Shown one piece after another: positions 47,151 through 58,373 of a stretch of 64,000 nucleotides of DNA; the first letter of the stretch is position 1, and every line of letters starts with the position of its first letter. Position numbers and translations under genes: made by a program. Where the stretch lies: assembly GCF_000002595.2 (NCBI RefSeq), contig NC_057005.1, positions 1,513,923 to 1,577,922 of the forward strand, read 5' to 3'. Source of the DNA: Chlamydomonas reinhardtii. Its lineage: Eukaryota; Chlorophyta; Chlorophyceae; Chlamydomonadales; Chlamydomonadaceae. The notes under the pieces were generated by a model. That model searched no databases. It was not told the DNA's origin and saw only the letters and a program-made list of their open reading frames with translations.

Positions 47151-49885
47151 ATGTCGAAGAGGGGTGGTGCGGACGACAAGGCGCTGGCGCTGGCCAAGGG
47201 CAAGCGAATTCGCGGTGCTGAGGTACGAAATTTGCAATGACAGGAATGCGTGATGGGGCAGTGCACAGGGCGTGAGGCCTTCTCACGACACGCAAGTCCG
47301 CAATCGCAGCCCTTGGCCTGCGTTTCATCACCGAGCATTATGCGCCTGATCCCTTTGCCTCCGCCCAGGATGTGTTGAAGAAGGTCCAGGCTCTAGCAAC
47401 GCAGCTAAAGAACAGCAAGGAGGTGGAGAAGTGAGTAGGCACACCAGCGTCAGGCAGCGTGGCCATGGCGGTACCTGACACAGCATTACACCAGCTGCAG
47501 TAGAGTCCTTCCTGTGCATCCCTGCCCAACTGCTTCCTCCTAGTGATGTGGTGGTCGCACCAACTGGCGCAGGACGCTGGCGGAGTTGGATCTGCCGTAC
47601 AACTGCCGAGAGGTGGGCCTGGGCCTACCGGGGAGGGGGAAAAGGGCGGCCTGAGGCTGGGGGTGGGCACGCAAGGTAGGCGCGGTCGTGCACGCTTGCC
47701 TCGCAGCACTGCGCCAGCGGGCCTCGCACAGGAGGGAGCGGGCAGAGCGGCCAGCGCGGAAGGTCACAGCCCAGCCTTGGCCCGTCCCTTTCCGCGCCCC
47801 ACGCATACCAGCCCGTTCATGTGCGCTTGCAGGTGGTGGACAAGGACGGCGATGACGTGATGGGCGAGATTGAGGCGGCCATGTACAATGTGGCAGCCAG
47901 CATCCTCGGGGGCGAGGGATTTGCATTCGACGTGCCCTCCAGAGCCAAGGGCAACCAGGTGCGGGGTACCATAGGGCTGCACCCTGCCCAGGGCGCCAGG
48001 GCCACTGTTGCTGCCAACCTGCGCGCGTGTTCGTCCATCGCATACTGGTGTTGACTGCTGCCCCCGCCTCACGCCCTCCCCACCACGCCACCACGTCCCC
48101 ACGCCACCCACTTCATCCACCACCACCACCACCACCACCACCACCACCACCACCACCACTCCAGATGTATGTTCCCGAGCTGGACCGCATCGTGCTGCGT
48201 GACGCCGTGTCCAAGAGGCCCTTCGCCAGCACCGCCACATGCAGGTGCGGCGCACACGGCGGGCGGCAGCGGCCATCTAGTGAGGGGGTTGCAGATACCA
48301 GCCCCAAACTAAACCGAACCCAATGCAATAGAGCGAGGAGCAGGGTTGTTTGAACCAAACCCAAATCTAAGACACAAGCGCGCCGGGCTACTTTGGGGGC
48401 AGACATTCAGAGCGCACTCAACTGGACCTTCCCTACCATTGGCACTAGCCATGCCTGGCATCCCCTCCACTCTTACACTCCCACCCGCCCGCCCACCCAC
48501 CCACCCACCCACGCCCGCACCCATGCAGGAAGGCCGCCGTGACCACCCGTATCCTGGGCCTGGTACACGAGCTGCTGGGCAAGAACATCCACGTCACCAA
48601 GCGTGACCTGTTCTACACAGACGTCAAACTGTTTGAGGTGCGGGGATGTAGGTGCTGGTCGGGACTCGGGATGTGAGCGTGACAGGATAAGAAGGGGCAG
48701 TCCGATGAGGAACTACCGTAGTGGAGCGTCTCCGGCACCATTGGTATACGAGGTTGCAAAGCGTGATGGAAGGGGCACACAGTTATAGGCCACGAGGTTA
48801 CGGGAGCAGAAAGGATACACAAGCGGTCCTTGCAAGAAGTCGGCTCATACCTCATCGTTCCTCGCTCTTGCATACACCGCGCTGTGACGCAACCCCACAG
48901 GACCAGTCGCAGTCGGACGCCATTTTGGACGACCTGGCCTGCATGCTTGGCTGCACCCGCTCCAGCCTCAACGGTGGGTACAGCTGCGGGGGCCTGCTTG
49001 GTGGGGTTGCCTGAGCTGTTTGGAAGGAGGAGCGAGGGATCCGCTGGCCAAAGCGGCGGTTGCAGCGAGTCACAGCGCAGGGCTGTGTCTCGGGTCGGCG
49101 TGGCTGTGGATCGAATCGGTGTGGCGGTGATCCGTACGGCTGCAACTGTCCTGGATTCGGTTCTCTTTCTGGCGTCGCTCATCCAGGCTTGCCGTCCGGC
49201 CCCAGAACACACACATACCGTACACACGCATGCACACATGCAAACGAACACCACCGCTGTGTGCCGCTGCCTCTCCGGCCTGCAGTTGTTGCGAGTGAGA
49301 AGGGCGTGGTGGTGGGGCGGCTGTCGTTCCGCGAGGACGGCGACTTTATTGACTGCCAGCGCATGGGCGTGGGCGGCAAGGCCATCCCGCCAAACATTGA
49401 CAAGGTGGGGGCGTGGGGCGGGGCGCTTGGGGCTGGGAGACTGAGGGATTGGCGGCTGTGCAGGAGGAGATGAGCCACTCGTGGGGCGGGTGGGGTGCAC
49501 GCGCGAGGTCAATCAATGTAACCTTGCGAACGTCTCGGGGATCTGAATGTTGGCCTAGTTGTGGGTTTGGTGTCGATTGTCGACTTTCGACCTATCCAAG
49601 TATGGGGCTGGAACTTCTACGAACATGTGCACACAGAGACACATTCCACCCCCGCCACCCCAGGTGTCGGACATCTCTTCTGACGCGTCCTTCATCCTGC
49701 TGGTTGAGAAGGACGCTGCATTCATGCGCCTGGCGGAGGACAGGTGGGGTAGGGGCGGGAGGAGGAGGAGGAGGAGGAGGAGGAGGAGGAGGAGGAGGAG
49801 GGGAAGGACGAGGAGGAGGAGGGGCAGGAGGAGGGCAGGAGGAGGGCAGGAGGAGGAGGTTACGACGCGGATGTGGGGCGATGCC

Positions 49886-49953
<68 letters not shown>

Positions 49954-52070
49954 TACACACACACACACATACGCACGCGCGCACAGGTTCTACAACACCT
50001 ACCCCTGCATCATCCTCACCGCAAAGGGGCAGCCCGACGTGGCCACGCGGTGCGAGACACAATTACTTCCCTTGGAGTGCCTTCACCGGCGGGGCATGGC
50101 CACTGCGCCAAGGGTGCTCTAGAAGGACTTGCCTGCCTGCCTGTCTGCATCCAATGCCACGCCTTGCTCATCTGCTCAGCGCCCGCACAAGCCTTTATCG
50201 CACTTATCACGCGCCCGTCCACAGCCTGTTCCTCAAGAAGCTCAAGTCCAGCCTGAAGATCCCGGTGCTGGCGCTGGTGGACAGCGACCCCTACGGCCTC
50301 AAGATCCTGTCCGTGTACATGAAGGCGAGCCAGCGCCCGAGCGGGAGGCGGGGGTTATAAATACCAGCCCAAGCTAAAGCAAATCGAGCTGAACTAGCGG
50401 GGCAGGCAGGCGGGGACGGGTATGGGCCAGGCGCGGAAAGCCGGGTTTGACACTTCTGTACAGCCTGCAGTCAAACTGCCCCCGAGCTGCTGCGCGCATG
50501 CTTTCAGTGTGCCTGCTACTTCTTGCACACCGCCCCAGCCACTCTGACCCCTCCCCTCGGACCCAGTAACCCCATCCCCTGTGTCGCGCTCGCTACTTTG
50601 CGAGTTTCGTTCTGTCAGTACTGACGCCGTCATCCCTGGCTACGCTCTATCTTTGCGTGGCTACACGGCGGTTCAGGCTCGCCCTCCCAACCCCGCACGA
50701 AGACCGCAGTTCTCTGCTTGCATGTACCCTCTCCGGCGGCGGAGCCGCCCTCACAACTTGTAACACGACGCAGTGCATGGAAACCCATCCCCTTCAACGT
50801 GCCGCCCCTACTCTCCCCCACTCTCCCTCCGCCCTATTTGCTATACAACTATCCCTGGCTGCGCTTCCACTTCTTGAACAATCATGAATGTGACTCCCCC
50901 TTACCACTTCCCTAATTTATCATGAATGTGCTCCCCTTCACCCTCCCCCCCTCAGGGCTCCATGAACATGTCGTACGACAGCTCCAACCTCACCACCCCC
51001 GACATCAAGTGGCTGGGCGTGAGGCCCTCCGACCTGGACCGCTTCGATATCCCGCAGCAGGTGTGGCGGCGGGCGGCCGTGTGAGAGGGTGGCTGGGGTG
51101 GCCGGCGAGTGCAGGGCGTTTACACGGGCGGCGGCAGACAGCACTTGCGCGGACCGCTCCTCTACCCCCAGGTCCGCACTCATCCACTCCCGCCGCGTCC
51201 ACTCCTGCCCCCTCACCGGACCTCCTCCGCCCTCTGGTTCTGGGTATAGGTATTAGTTGGGTTTGAAATACGGTAAACTATTCCCCCTCCTCCACTCCCG
51301 CCCCCTCTGCTCCCCTGTCAGTGCCGGCTGCCCATGACGGAAGAGGACATCAAGACCGGCAAGCGCCTGGTGAGGCCGGGCTTCCACGCATTTGTAACAG
51401 CTTTCGGGACAAGTTCTGTTTTACGTTGCACAGCCCCACTGCGCTACACCGCACCACCACGTGCAGCAGCCATCGCGCGGCCACACCGGCACACTCTCTC
51501 CACGGCTCAAGAACCCCCACCCCCAACCCTCCTGCTCCTGCTCCTGCATCTCCCGCCATCCTCTGTCCCCTCCCCCTCCTCAGCTGGAGGAGGACTGGAT
51601 CAAGAGCAACCCCGAGTGGGTGCGCGAGCTGGAGCTCATGCTGGCCAGCAAGGTACGCTGCCGCCGCCACAGCAGCAGCAGCAGCAACCGATTGCATGGA
51701 AGTAACGCGGACTCTGTCGCGCGCTGGTCTGTTGTCTTGGGTGCTGCCCACGGGTGCTGCCCACGGGTGCTGCCCCTCACCCGCCCATCCCCTCATCACC
51801 TGTCCCTCACATGTCTTTCACAGTCCGCAACCCGAGCCCGTGCGCACCTCACACATCCCCCACCTGTCTCCCACCTGGCTACGACCGTTCACCCCCCTAC
51901 ACCTGCTGTCTATTTCGCTACACTTCACAGTACCAAACTTTGCAACCCTCGATGCCCCCTTCTCGCCCGTGCAGGTCAAGGCTGAGATCCAGGCGCTGTC
52001 CAGTTTTGGATTCCAGTACCTCAGCCAGGTGTACCTGCCGCTCAAGCTGCAGGAGGGAGACTGGATCTAG
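47151..52070 (+). CDS. DNA topoisomerase VI subunit A (SPO11-3 type)
   Basis: Catalytic subunit of the plant-type topoisomerase VI (A2B2 with TOP6B), which passes one DNA duplex through another using ATP; Arabidopsis mutants fail in endoreduplication. Fifteen exons (47151-47222, 47369-47430, 47573-47612, 47833-47958, 48165-48244, 48529-48637, 48901-48973, 49286-49404, 49664-49743, 49987-50049, 50225-50324, 50956-51060, 51322-51369, 51584-51652, 51975-52070) close in frame to 413 residues; the Arabidopsis protein is slightly longer. The catalytic Tyr156 lies in KRDLFYTD. The Toprim metal site is Glu242 (LLVEKDAAF) with Asp294/Asp296 (DSDPYG). [18 protein letters not shown] and [13 protein letters not shown] are near-identical to plant SPO11-3. 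The intron after 50324 starts GC (AAG|GCGAGC). A partner TOP6B is not in the window. Confidence 0.93.
48117..48160 (+). repeat. (CCA)n microsatellite at TOP6A exon 5 acceptor
   Basis: About fourteen CCA units run into the ctccag acceptor of exon 5, replacing the usual pyrimidine tract. Confidence 0.8.
49752..49860 (+). repeat. (GGA)n purine microsatellite in TOP6A intron 9
   Basis: Nearly pure purine tract of gga units with interruptions (ggagggcag). It begins within a few bases of the exon 9 donor. Confidence 0.85.
49891..49983 (+). repeat. (CA)n microsatellite in TOP6A intron 9
   Basis: About thirty CA units, some interrupted by TA and GC, running directly into the gcgcgcacag acceptor of exon 10. 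Confidence 0.9.
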
Positions 52071-53424
52071 ATTCTTGATCTAGGACCTGGATCTTAATGT
52101 GCCACGTGGCGTGTGATGAGGCTCGGGCTCAGGTGGCGGGTGTGTGGGGGTGCGGGTGCTTTGGGAGGAACGGTGGGGAGGGCGGGACCCAGGGGAGGGC
52201 GAGAGGGACACCAGTTGTGCGTGTGGCTGGGTTTCCACGTGGTGGAGGGGAGCTTGGGAAGCGCGGTGTGCCTGCGATTGCCTACGACTGCGCCATACAG
52301 GTCGTCGATGAGGGCGGTCACGCGCCGTGCAGGGGCACAGCAGGAGGAACGGAACGGAACAGGTTGCGGGCAGACGAACATGCATCCCGTGCTAATGACA
52401 GGGGGGCACAGCGCCCCCAGAAGAGGGGGCACGGCACGTGTTTGCCAGTGTGAAGCAGCGCACGCACGCGGCTGCAACGCAGGATGGACTACCTTATTGA
52501 ATGTTGCCAGACCCTAAGATTAAGATGCCTGGTCAAGGCAAGATTGCACAGATGTCGCTCTGGGCGTTTTCGAGGCTGCATGGCTCTTCACGCGCATCGG
52601 GATGGCGAACGGACATAAGGGTCGCGGGAAAGCCGTGGGAGCTGCTCAGGCTGAGAGGAAAGGGCAGGGCGAGAACCCGCAGCCCTGCACGTTGGCCCGG
52701 CGGCGTTCACTGGTTGAGGCGCCAATTATCAGATTGCTTGCTGGTATTGATGGCTCCCCATGAAGCAAGTGTTCCTGTGGCAAGCGGTCAATGAACTGGC
52801 GTGCAAGCCCGTGCCAGCTAGAGCGGTACACCCGGCCTGTTGGCGGTCGCTCCGGCGCTTCCACAGCAGTAATACCGGCGAAGGCAAGGCCAGGGGAGGG
52901 GTGAAGGCGGGAAGGTGGAGGCGGCACGCGCGGACGGACGTACACATTCGGGCCCCTCTTCTGCTTTGCTTCGCCTTGTTCTTGCCCCTGTTTGTCACAC
53001 TGTCGCCCGGCCATTGTTTTGCTGCACGCCGTTGCATTACGCTAGTGCTCGTCTACACAGCTCATCCGTGGACGCCGGTCGACTGCCTGCAGGTGCGCAT
53101 CGGCTATGCTATCCGCGCGGTGTGGCGTCGCATTGAGTCTGTGTGGTGCTATCGCCTTGGCCGGGCGCCCGGAGCGTGAGGAATGCGCGTCAGCAAAACA
53201 TCGACACAACCTGCCAGCTACCGTCGGTACAGTAACAGCGCGCGAACGACGCACCAATGCCTTGTCCCTTCTTGCTACGCATTTATGTGGGCACGGGTGG
53301 GAGCCACACACATCGGGACTACGCTTTCCTGCCCCTTGCCATGTTCCATCACGGGCACGCGCGGACGGGGTGGCAGCGGAGCTCAGTTGCCAGGGGTAAA
53401 GTTAAAGGCCGCGAAGGCGGGGGC

Positions 53425-53437
53425 TGTAACCCTGTAA
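53425..53437 (+). terminator. Possible double TGTAA poly(A) signal, TOP6A
   Basis: Two TGTAA motifs eight bases apart, about 1.36 kb after the TOP6A stop. That distance is long, so this is uncertain. Confidence 0.3.
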
Positions 53438-53559
53438 CGGCCTGCCGTTATCGGCGGCCCAGAGCTGGCAGGATGATGCTGGCACGCATGGCGCCCCAGT
53501 AGGAACCGGCACTACGGCAGCCAAGACGACCATGCAAGCGGGAGCCCGCGCAGCACCTG

Positions 53560-53564
53560 TTACA
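53560..53564 (-). terminator. TGTAA poly(A) signal, ankyrin gene
   Basis: Minus-strand TGTAA 407 bases beyond the ankyrin gene stop codon. Confidence 0.4.
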
Positions 53565-53970
53565 CAACCTGAAGTGCCCAGAGCTCTAACGACGAGTCTC
53601 GCAGCACCAATGCTCTGCGCTACCGTAATCCGCAAGCGGCCTTATGTTGCCCCGGCCCTCCCCTCATTTATGGCCTCACAGCTACGCCCTAGCAGGCAAC
53701 TGGCAGGGTCAACCTCATGGCCCCACGGCTGATGCCTTTCCCGCACCAACACGACTGACGCCCTCCCCCGTTAGGCCCCGCACCGTGACTGCACCTCCTT
53801 AAGAGTCCGGAAGTGCCGCCACCGCAGTGGACCAGTGGCACGGGGCGGACGTACTACGTAGGCGCTCCGACCCCTGATGTCTGAACCTGATAGAGCGCAC
53901 GTGCCGCCACTCCTCCACAGCGCACAGACCGGGTGCATCCTTTCAACCAGCCCGAGCAGCCTAACAACCC

Positions 53971-56810
53971 CTACACTCCGCCCAGCAGCAGCGATAGCAC
54001 CCGCACTTCCAGCTGCACTTGGTTCGCAGCTCCAGCAACAGCCGCAGCGGCAGCCGCAGCCCCAGCCACAGCCTCAGAACTGCCACCGGCACCGGCACCG
54101 GCCTCCCCTCCGCCTCCCTGACGATACCACGCCTCCGCCAGCTGCTGCACAAACACCGACTGCTCTCCAAGCCAGCCCTGACCGGGGTTCGTTATGGCGC
54201 CCTCGCGGCGTGGCAGCAGGCCGCGACAGGCCCGGCCCAGCCGCTGCCGCAGCAGCCGCAGCATGCGCACATCGCAGTTTGCGACCGCGGCTCGCCAGCA
54301 GGGCATGTCACTCCGCTGCACCGGGTCACGGGGAAGGCACGGCCAGGGCAAAGGCGTGCACACTTGATTGTGTGCCACATAACAGGTGAAGGTCCCGATG
54401 CCGTGGGCACCGCCCCCCTTTTATGTGCATGCACCTCCTGGTTGCTCATGCTTTAATTTTGGGACGATGCAAAGGAGTCTCCACAGCATCCCAGGACGTA
54501 CAGTACTCACCGGAAGCGGGCAGCCGTTCTCCCGCAGCCAGAGAACCGCCTCCTCGCTTCCCGACTTGACCGCAGCCACGAACGCAGTCGCGTCCCACGC
54601 GCAGCCGTGCTCCCGCAGCAGCGACATCAGCGGCACACAGCCGCTGCCCGCTGCATTCACAAGCAGCCGCCAGCCCCACCTACAGACGGAACCACGAGAT
54701 TGGTAGGTCAGTTCTGGCTGCCAGCATCTCTACCCTAGAGCCTACATAGCACGCTGCACCGCACCTGGGCTGCTGCGCGAGTAGGGCTGCGCCCTGGCTC
54801 GTGCGGAGGCCCCACTGCAGCACGTGCACCTGACCGGCGGCCGCAGCTGCTCGCAGCGCGCAGGACAGCCCCAACCAAGTCGGCCGCGCCTCGAGGACTG
54901 CCTGTTGCGGAAAGGGGCCAGGGGGAAGGCAGTACGGTCGGTCGGGCGCGGTACGGGTGACATGGTGCAACTCGCGAAAGACGGCCGAGAAACACCCCAC
55001 ACCCCAGCGTATCCCGTACGTTCCTCCGCAGCACACGCGCTACCGCGTGCGCAGCCCGCAATGCCGCGGTATGTCATGCTTAGTGCACCGGCCGATCATT
55101 TACCCACAACAAGCCACGTACAAACCACCATTTTCGCACCTACCTGCAGCACTCCCAGTTTGTTTTGCCGTGCCGCATTCATCACGCCGAAGAAGAAGTC
55201 GGTCCTCGACAGGCGCTGCCTAAGCCTTTGCTCCGCCACAGCAGCCCACACATCGTCGTCATGGAGTTCGGTATAGTCCCACTCCTCCTTCTCGTCGCCC
55301 TCTTCTGCAGCATCGTTGTGCAGCTGGTTCGCCACCTCTTCCTCCTCACGCCGCCTCAGCTCTCCGGTTGCAGGGTCCAACTCCCACATATCCCAGGGGC
55401 CGGCCACATCGTAATGCGCGATCTGATATTGGAGATCCTCCTCGGCCTTATCAAGCTGAATGAGCTCAAATGCCACGCGCTCTAGCGGCTGGGAAGCATC
55501 CACGCCCGCTGCCGTGGCCTCGGCGACCAGCGACCGCAGCAGCCGGACGTGACCGGCCCTTGCCGCAGCGCCGCACAGCTTATCGTATACAGACGCCAGA
55601 TTGTTTCCCACACCAGGACCTGCTTGCTGCTGCTGAGGCTGCGGCAGCGGGCCATCGACGAATTCGCCTACGCTGCGCGTGTAGCCACCACGCGCCCGCA
55701 GCCAGGCAAGCCGTGCCGTCGCGATGTCTTCGTCGCCTTCCGCAATCGCCGCTTGCAGGCATCCAACATGCCACTCGCACCCCACGCGCTCCAAGAAGTC
55801 AATCTGTAGGTCAAGGGCCGACGGGCGGGCATGCGCCTTAGCCTTTGCAAACCCCAAGCAGAATTATACGCTGCCAACATCAGCCGATGGCAACCCCCCT
55901 CCTCCAAGCATATGCATCGTGCACTGCATGAACGAGCTCGAGGTGATATCAGCGGCCCTGCCTTCCGTTGGTAGTCGGGCAGGCCACTGCCGGCAGCCGC
56001 CGACAGCAGCTGCAGTTGCGTCAACTCGGCACCCGCCGCCTCCGCCGCCCACAGCGCCTCCAGCTCCGCCGCCGGCCGGTACTTTGCCGCCGCCATCAGG
56101 CGCTCATATAACGACCTCTCCCTGACGCTCCGTACCGGGTGGCCCCGCATCCGGCTGGCCCGCTGTGGAGCCGGAGCCGCATGCCGTACCTCGCTGACCA
56201 GCTGATCCACAAGCTGTGACTGCCCGCCCCGCACCGCCGCCGCCAGCACCGAGGGGCAGACCAACTGGGCCGTGCCGGCGTGTCCGCCAGCAGCGTCCGC
56301 AAGCCACCGCATCACAGCCTCGTGCCCGTGCTCCGCGGCCGCCTGCATCATGTCCTTCAGCACTTGCGGCTGTAGCGGGCCTGGCCGCGACGCCAGCAGC
56401 CAGCGGCACACCTCGAGATGGCCGCTGGCCGCGGCCGCGGTCGCTGCCGTGTCGTCTGGGGCGCAGCCCGCGGCAGCGACAGCGATCTGCAGGTTTTCCA
56501 GGTTGCCGCTGCGAGCCACAAGGGCCAGCAGCTGCCGTCGGCGCACAAGGGTCATGGCGCCGAGCGCGGCCTGGCCGAAGGGGCCGGCGCAGAGTGTGGA
56601 GAATGCAGGGGAGTGGCATGGCGATGCGAGGTGGACGGTCCGGTGCTCCACGCGTTGCAGGGCACGCCGCCAGGCCTTGCAGACTACGCGCAAGTTGGCT
56701 GCGACGTCGTTGACATATGGCGAGAGCATCATGAACGATGCGATGTGCTCCACCACGAGCGGTGGAAGGGCATCGAAACTGACGCTGCTTGAGACTTGCT
56801 GCCCGCCCAT
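53971..56810 (-). CDS. F-box-like ankyrin-repeat protein
   Basis: Proposed exons 56810-55962, 55842-55144, 54901-54765, 54679-54511 and 54315-53971 give 732 residues. The N-terminus (LPPLVVEHIASFM ... NLRVVCKAWRRAL) resembles an F-box. It is followed by degenerate ankyrin-type helical pairs: GNLENLQIAVAAAGC, GHLEVCRWLLA, GHEAVMRWLAD, GCEWHVGCLQAAIAEGDED, GHVRLLRSLVAEA, GCAWDATAFVAAVKSGSEE, AVLWLRENGCPLP. An acidic Glu-rich stretch lies in exon 2 and an Ala/Gly run near the end. This class is large in volvocine algae. An adaptor role in ubiquitin ligases is inference from the F-box. The first intron only closes in phase with a GC donor (AAG|GCAGGG at 55961); this junction and the last acceptor are the weakest parts of the model. 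Confidence 0.7.
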
Positions 56811-57133
56811 AGCTGAGGCGTATGTTTCAAGAGATATCAAATACAATGTCCTTGTTGGCTGCTATGGGTGTTTGAGTAGAACTAACAATTCAGTCGCATG
56901 CAGCATACAGGTGCAACTAGTGCGGTGTTGCTCCTTGTGTACCGAAATGAGCACGCTGTTTTTACTGTAGAATATTCATCACTTTGCGCAAGAAAGCTAC
57001 AGTAAACGCGCTGTCCCATGCGCTAAGATAAATCGCCATTTATCCGATGCATTTTTTCCGGTGTTGCTCCTTGTGTATTTATTTATTTATTTTTTGTATT
57101 TGTTTATTTATTTTTGTATTTCTGTATAGGTGC
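56811..57133. promoter_or_regulatory. AT-rich region between ankyrin gene and Fanzor fragment
   Basis: About 320 bases, the most AT-rich part of the window, with (TTTA)n near 57076-57115. It carries a 19-bp direct repeat, cggtgttgctccttgtgta, at 56923-56941 and 57059-57077. The end (tttttgtatttctgtatag) looks like an intron 3' end with acceptor. It also has to hold the ankyrin gene promoter. Confidence 0.5.
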
Positions 57134-58300
57134 ATGAACCACCGGCAGTTTTTATTGGCTCAACGTCTTTCCCGTCGGCTGTGGCTGCAGGCACGGCTAA
57201 AGGAGCAGCCGGCGCTCAAGCGCTGTCAGGCGGGGATACCCAGCGCGCGGGTGGCGTCAGCAGCTGACCATGAGCGGCGAATACGCTACCTCTACTCTGG
57301 AGGTGGCGTGGACGCGGCGGCGGCGGCCGGGTCTGCGCCTGCGCCGTTGCAACAGTACGGGCTGTGGCACCTACTCCGTTTCTACCGGCAGTGGGGCCAG
57401 CGGCGGTGGCGCCTGACTGTCCATGTGCGGACGCAGAAGGTGGGGGTTGAGGGGAGGGGGCCAGCAGATGCATCCACACCAACTGCACTGCGCTGACGCT
57501 ACACCAATGCCACGGGTACAGGTGCTGGAGCACACGGCGCAGCAGCTGGCTGGTGGAAGGCCCAAGGAGGAGGTCATTGTTGGCTGGGGCAACGCCAACA
57601 CTGGCTATGGCGGTTGCATCAGCAGGTTGGGGCGGGGCCCAAACCGGGCACTGCTCCGCCTGCTGGTGGACAAGTACGCGCACCTGGTGGTGTACGTGGA
57701 CGAGTTCTACACATCGCAGGCAAGATGAGAGCAGACGGGTTGGAATGAGTAGACAGGTGGTCGGGTGGACAGGATGGGGCTCGTGTACAGGTAGCCGGGT
57801 AGCCAGCAAGGTTCACACTGTACTCCTGCCCCCTCCCTCCCCAGGTGTGTGCGAAGTGCGGGCGGCGCTTACTCGGCAACGGGCAGCGCTGCCTGCAGGC
57901 GGTCGTACCATGGGGGGGCTTACGTGCTCACCAAGTCCAAGTGTGCAACCACTGCGGGACGGTGTGGGTGAGTCCACTTTGTGGGCGGGCGGCTGGCTGG
58001 GCGATGGATGGGTGGCTGGGTGGCGGCTCAGTGGGGCTCAGTGGGTGATGGCTGGCTGGGTGACGGCTCAGTGGGGCTCAGTGGGGCTCAGTGGGGCGCA
58101 GTCGTGGGCTCAGTGGGGCTCAGTGGGTGATGGCTGGGTGACGGCTGGGTGACGGCTCAGTCGTGGGCTCAGTGGGACTCACTCACTCTACCCTCCCGAC
58201 GGTGCAGGGACGTGACGTCAACTCCGCAACCAACATCCGGCACGCGCTGGTGGAAATGCTGCTGGGGCACAAGCGACCTGCATCGCTGCAGACTGGCGGC

Positions 58301-58331
<31 letters not shown>

Positions 58332-58342
58332 GCGGCAGCGGC

Positions 58343-58373
<31 letters not shown>

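Larger units (their letters stand above)
52071..53970. other. Convergent spacer, TOP6A / ankyrin gene
   Basis: 1.9 kb between converging genes. Plus-strand TGTAA motifs at 53425-53429 and 53433-53437 and a minus-strand one at 53560-53564 are the candidate transcript ends. Several open frames occur but have no coding texture or recognisable domain. No RNA gene is seen. Confidence 0.5.

Noticed and set aside
47543-47612. Longer TOP6A exon 3 starting after cctcctag, reading [10 protein letters not shown]
   Set aside because: That reading puts the exon in the wrong frame. Starting at 47573 gives [14 protein letters not shown], which aligns with plant SPO11-3 and closes the phase.
52113-53437. 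Several plus-strand frames downstream of TOP6A
   Set aside because: They have no recognisable domain, no splice-consistent structure and a composition like spacer DNA.
57047-57133. N-terminal extension of the Fanzor reading MHFFRCCSLCIYLFIF...
   Set aside because: It is encoded by the AT-rich (TTTA)n tract, has no family similarity and ends in an intron-like acceptor.
57980-58195. Regularly spaced repeats that might suggest a CRISPR-like array beside the Fanzor
   Set aside because: Units are short, irregular and contiguous with no unique spacers; it is an intronic minisatellite.
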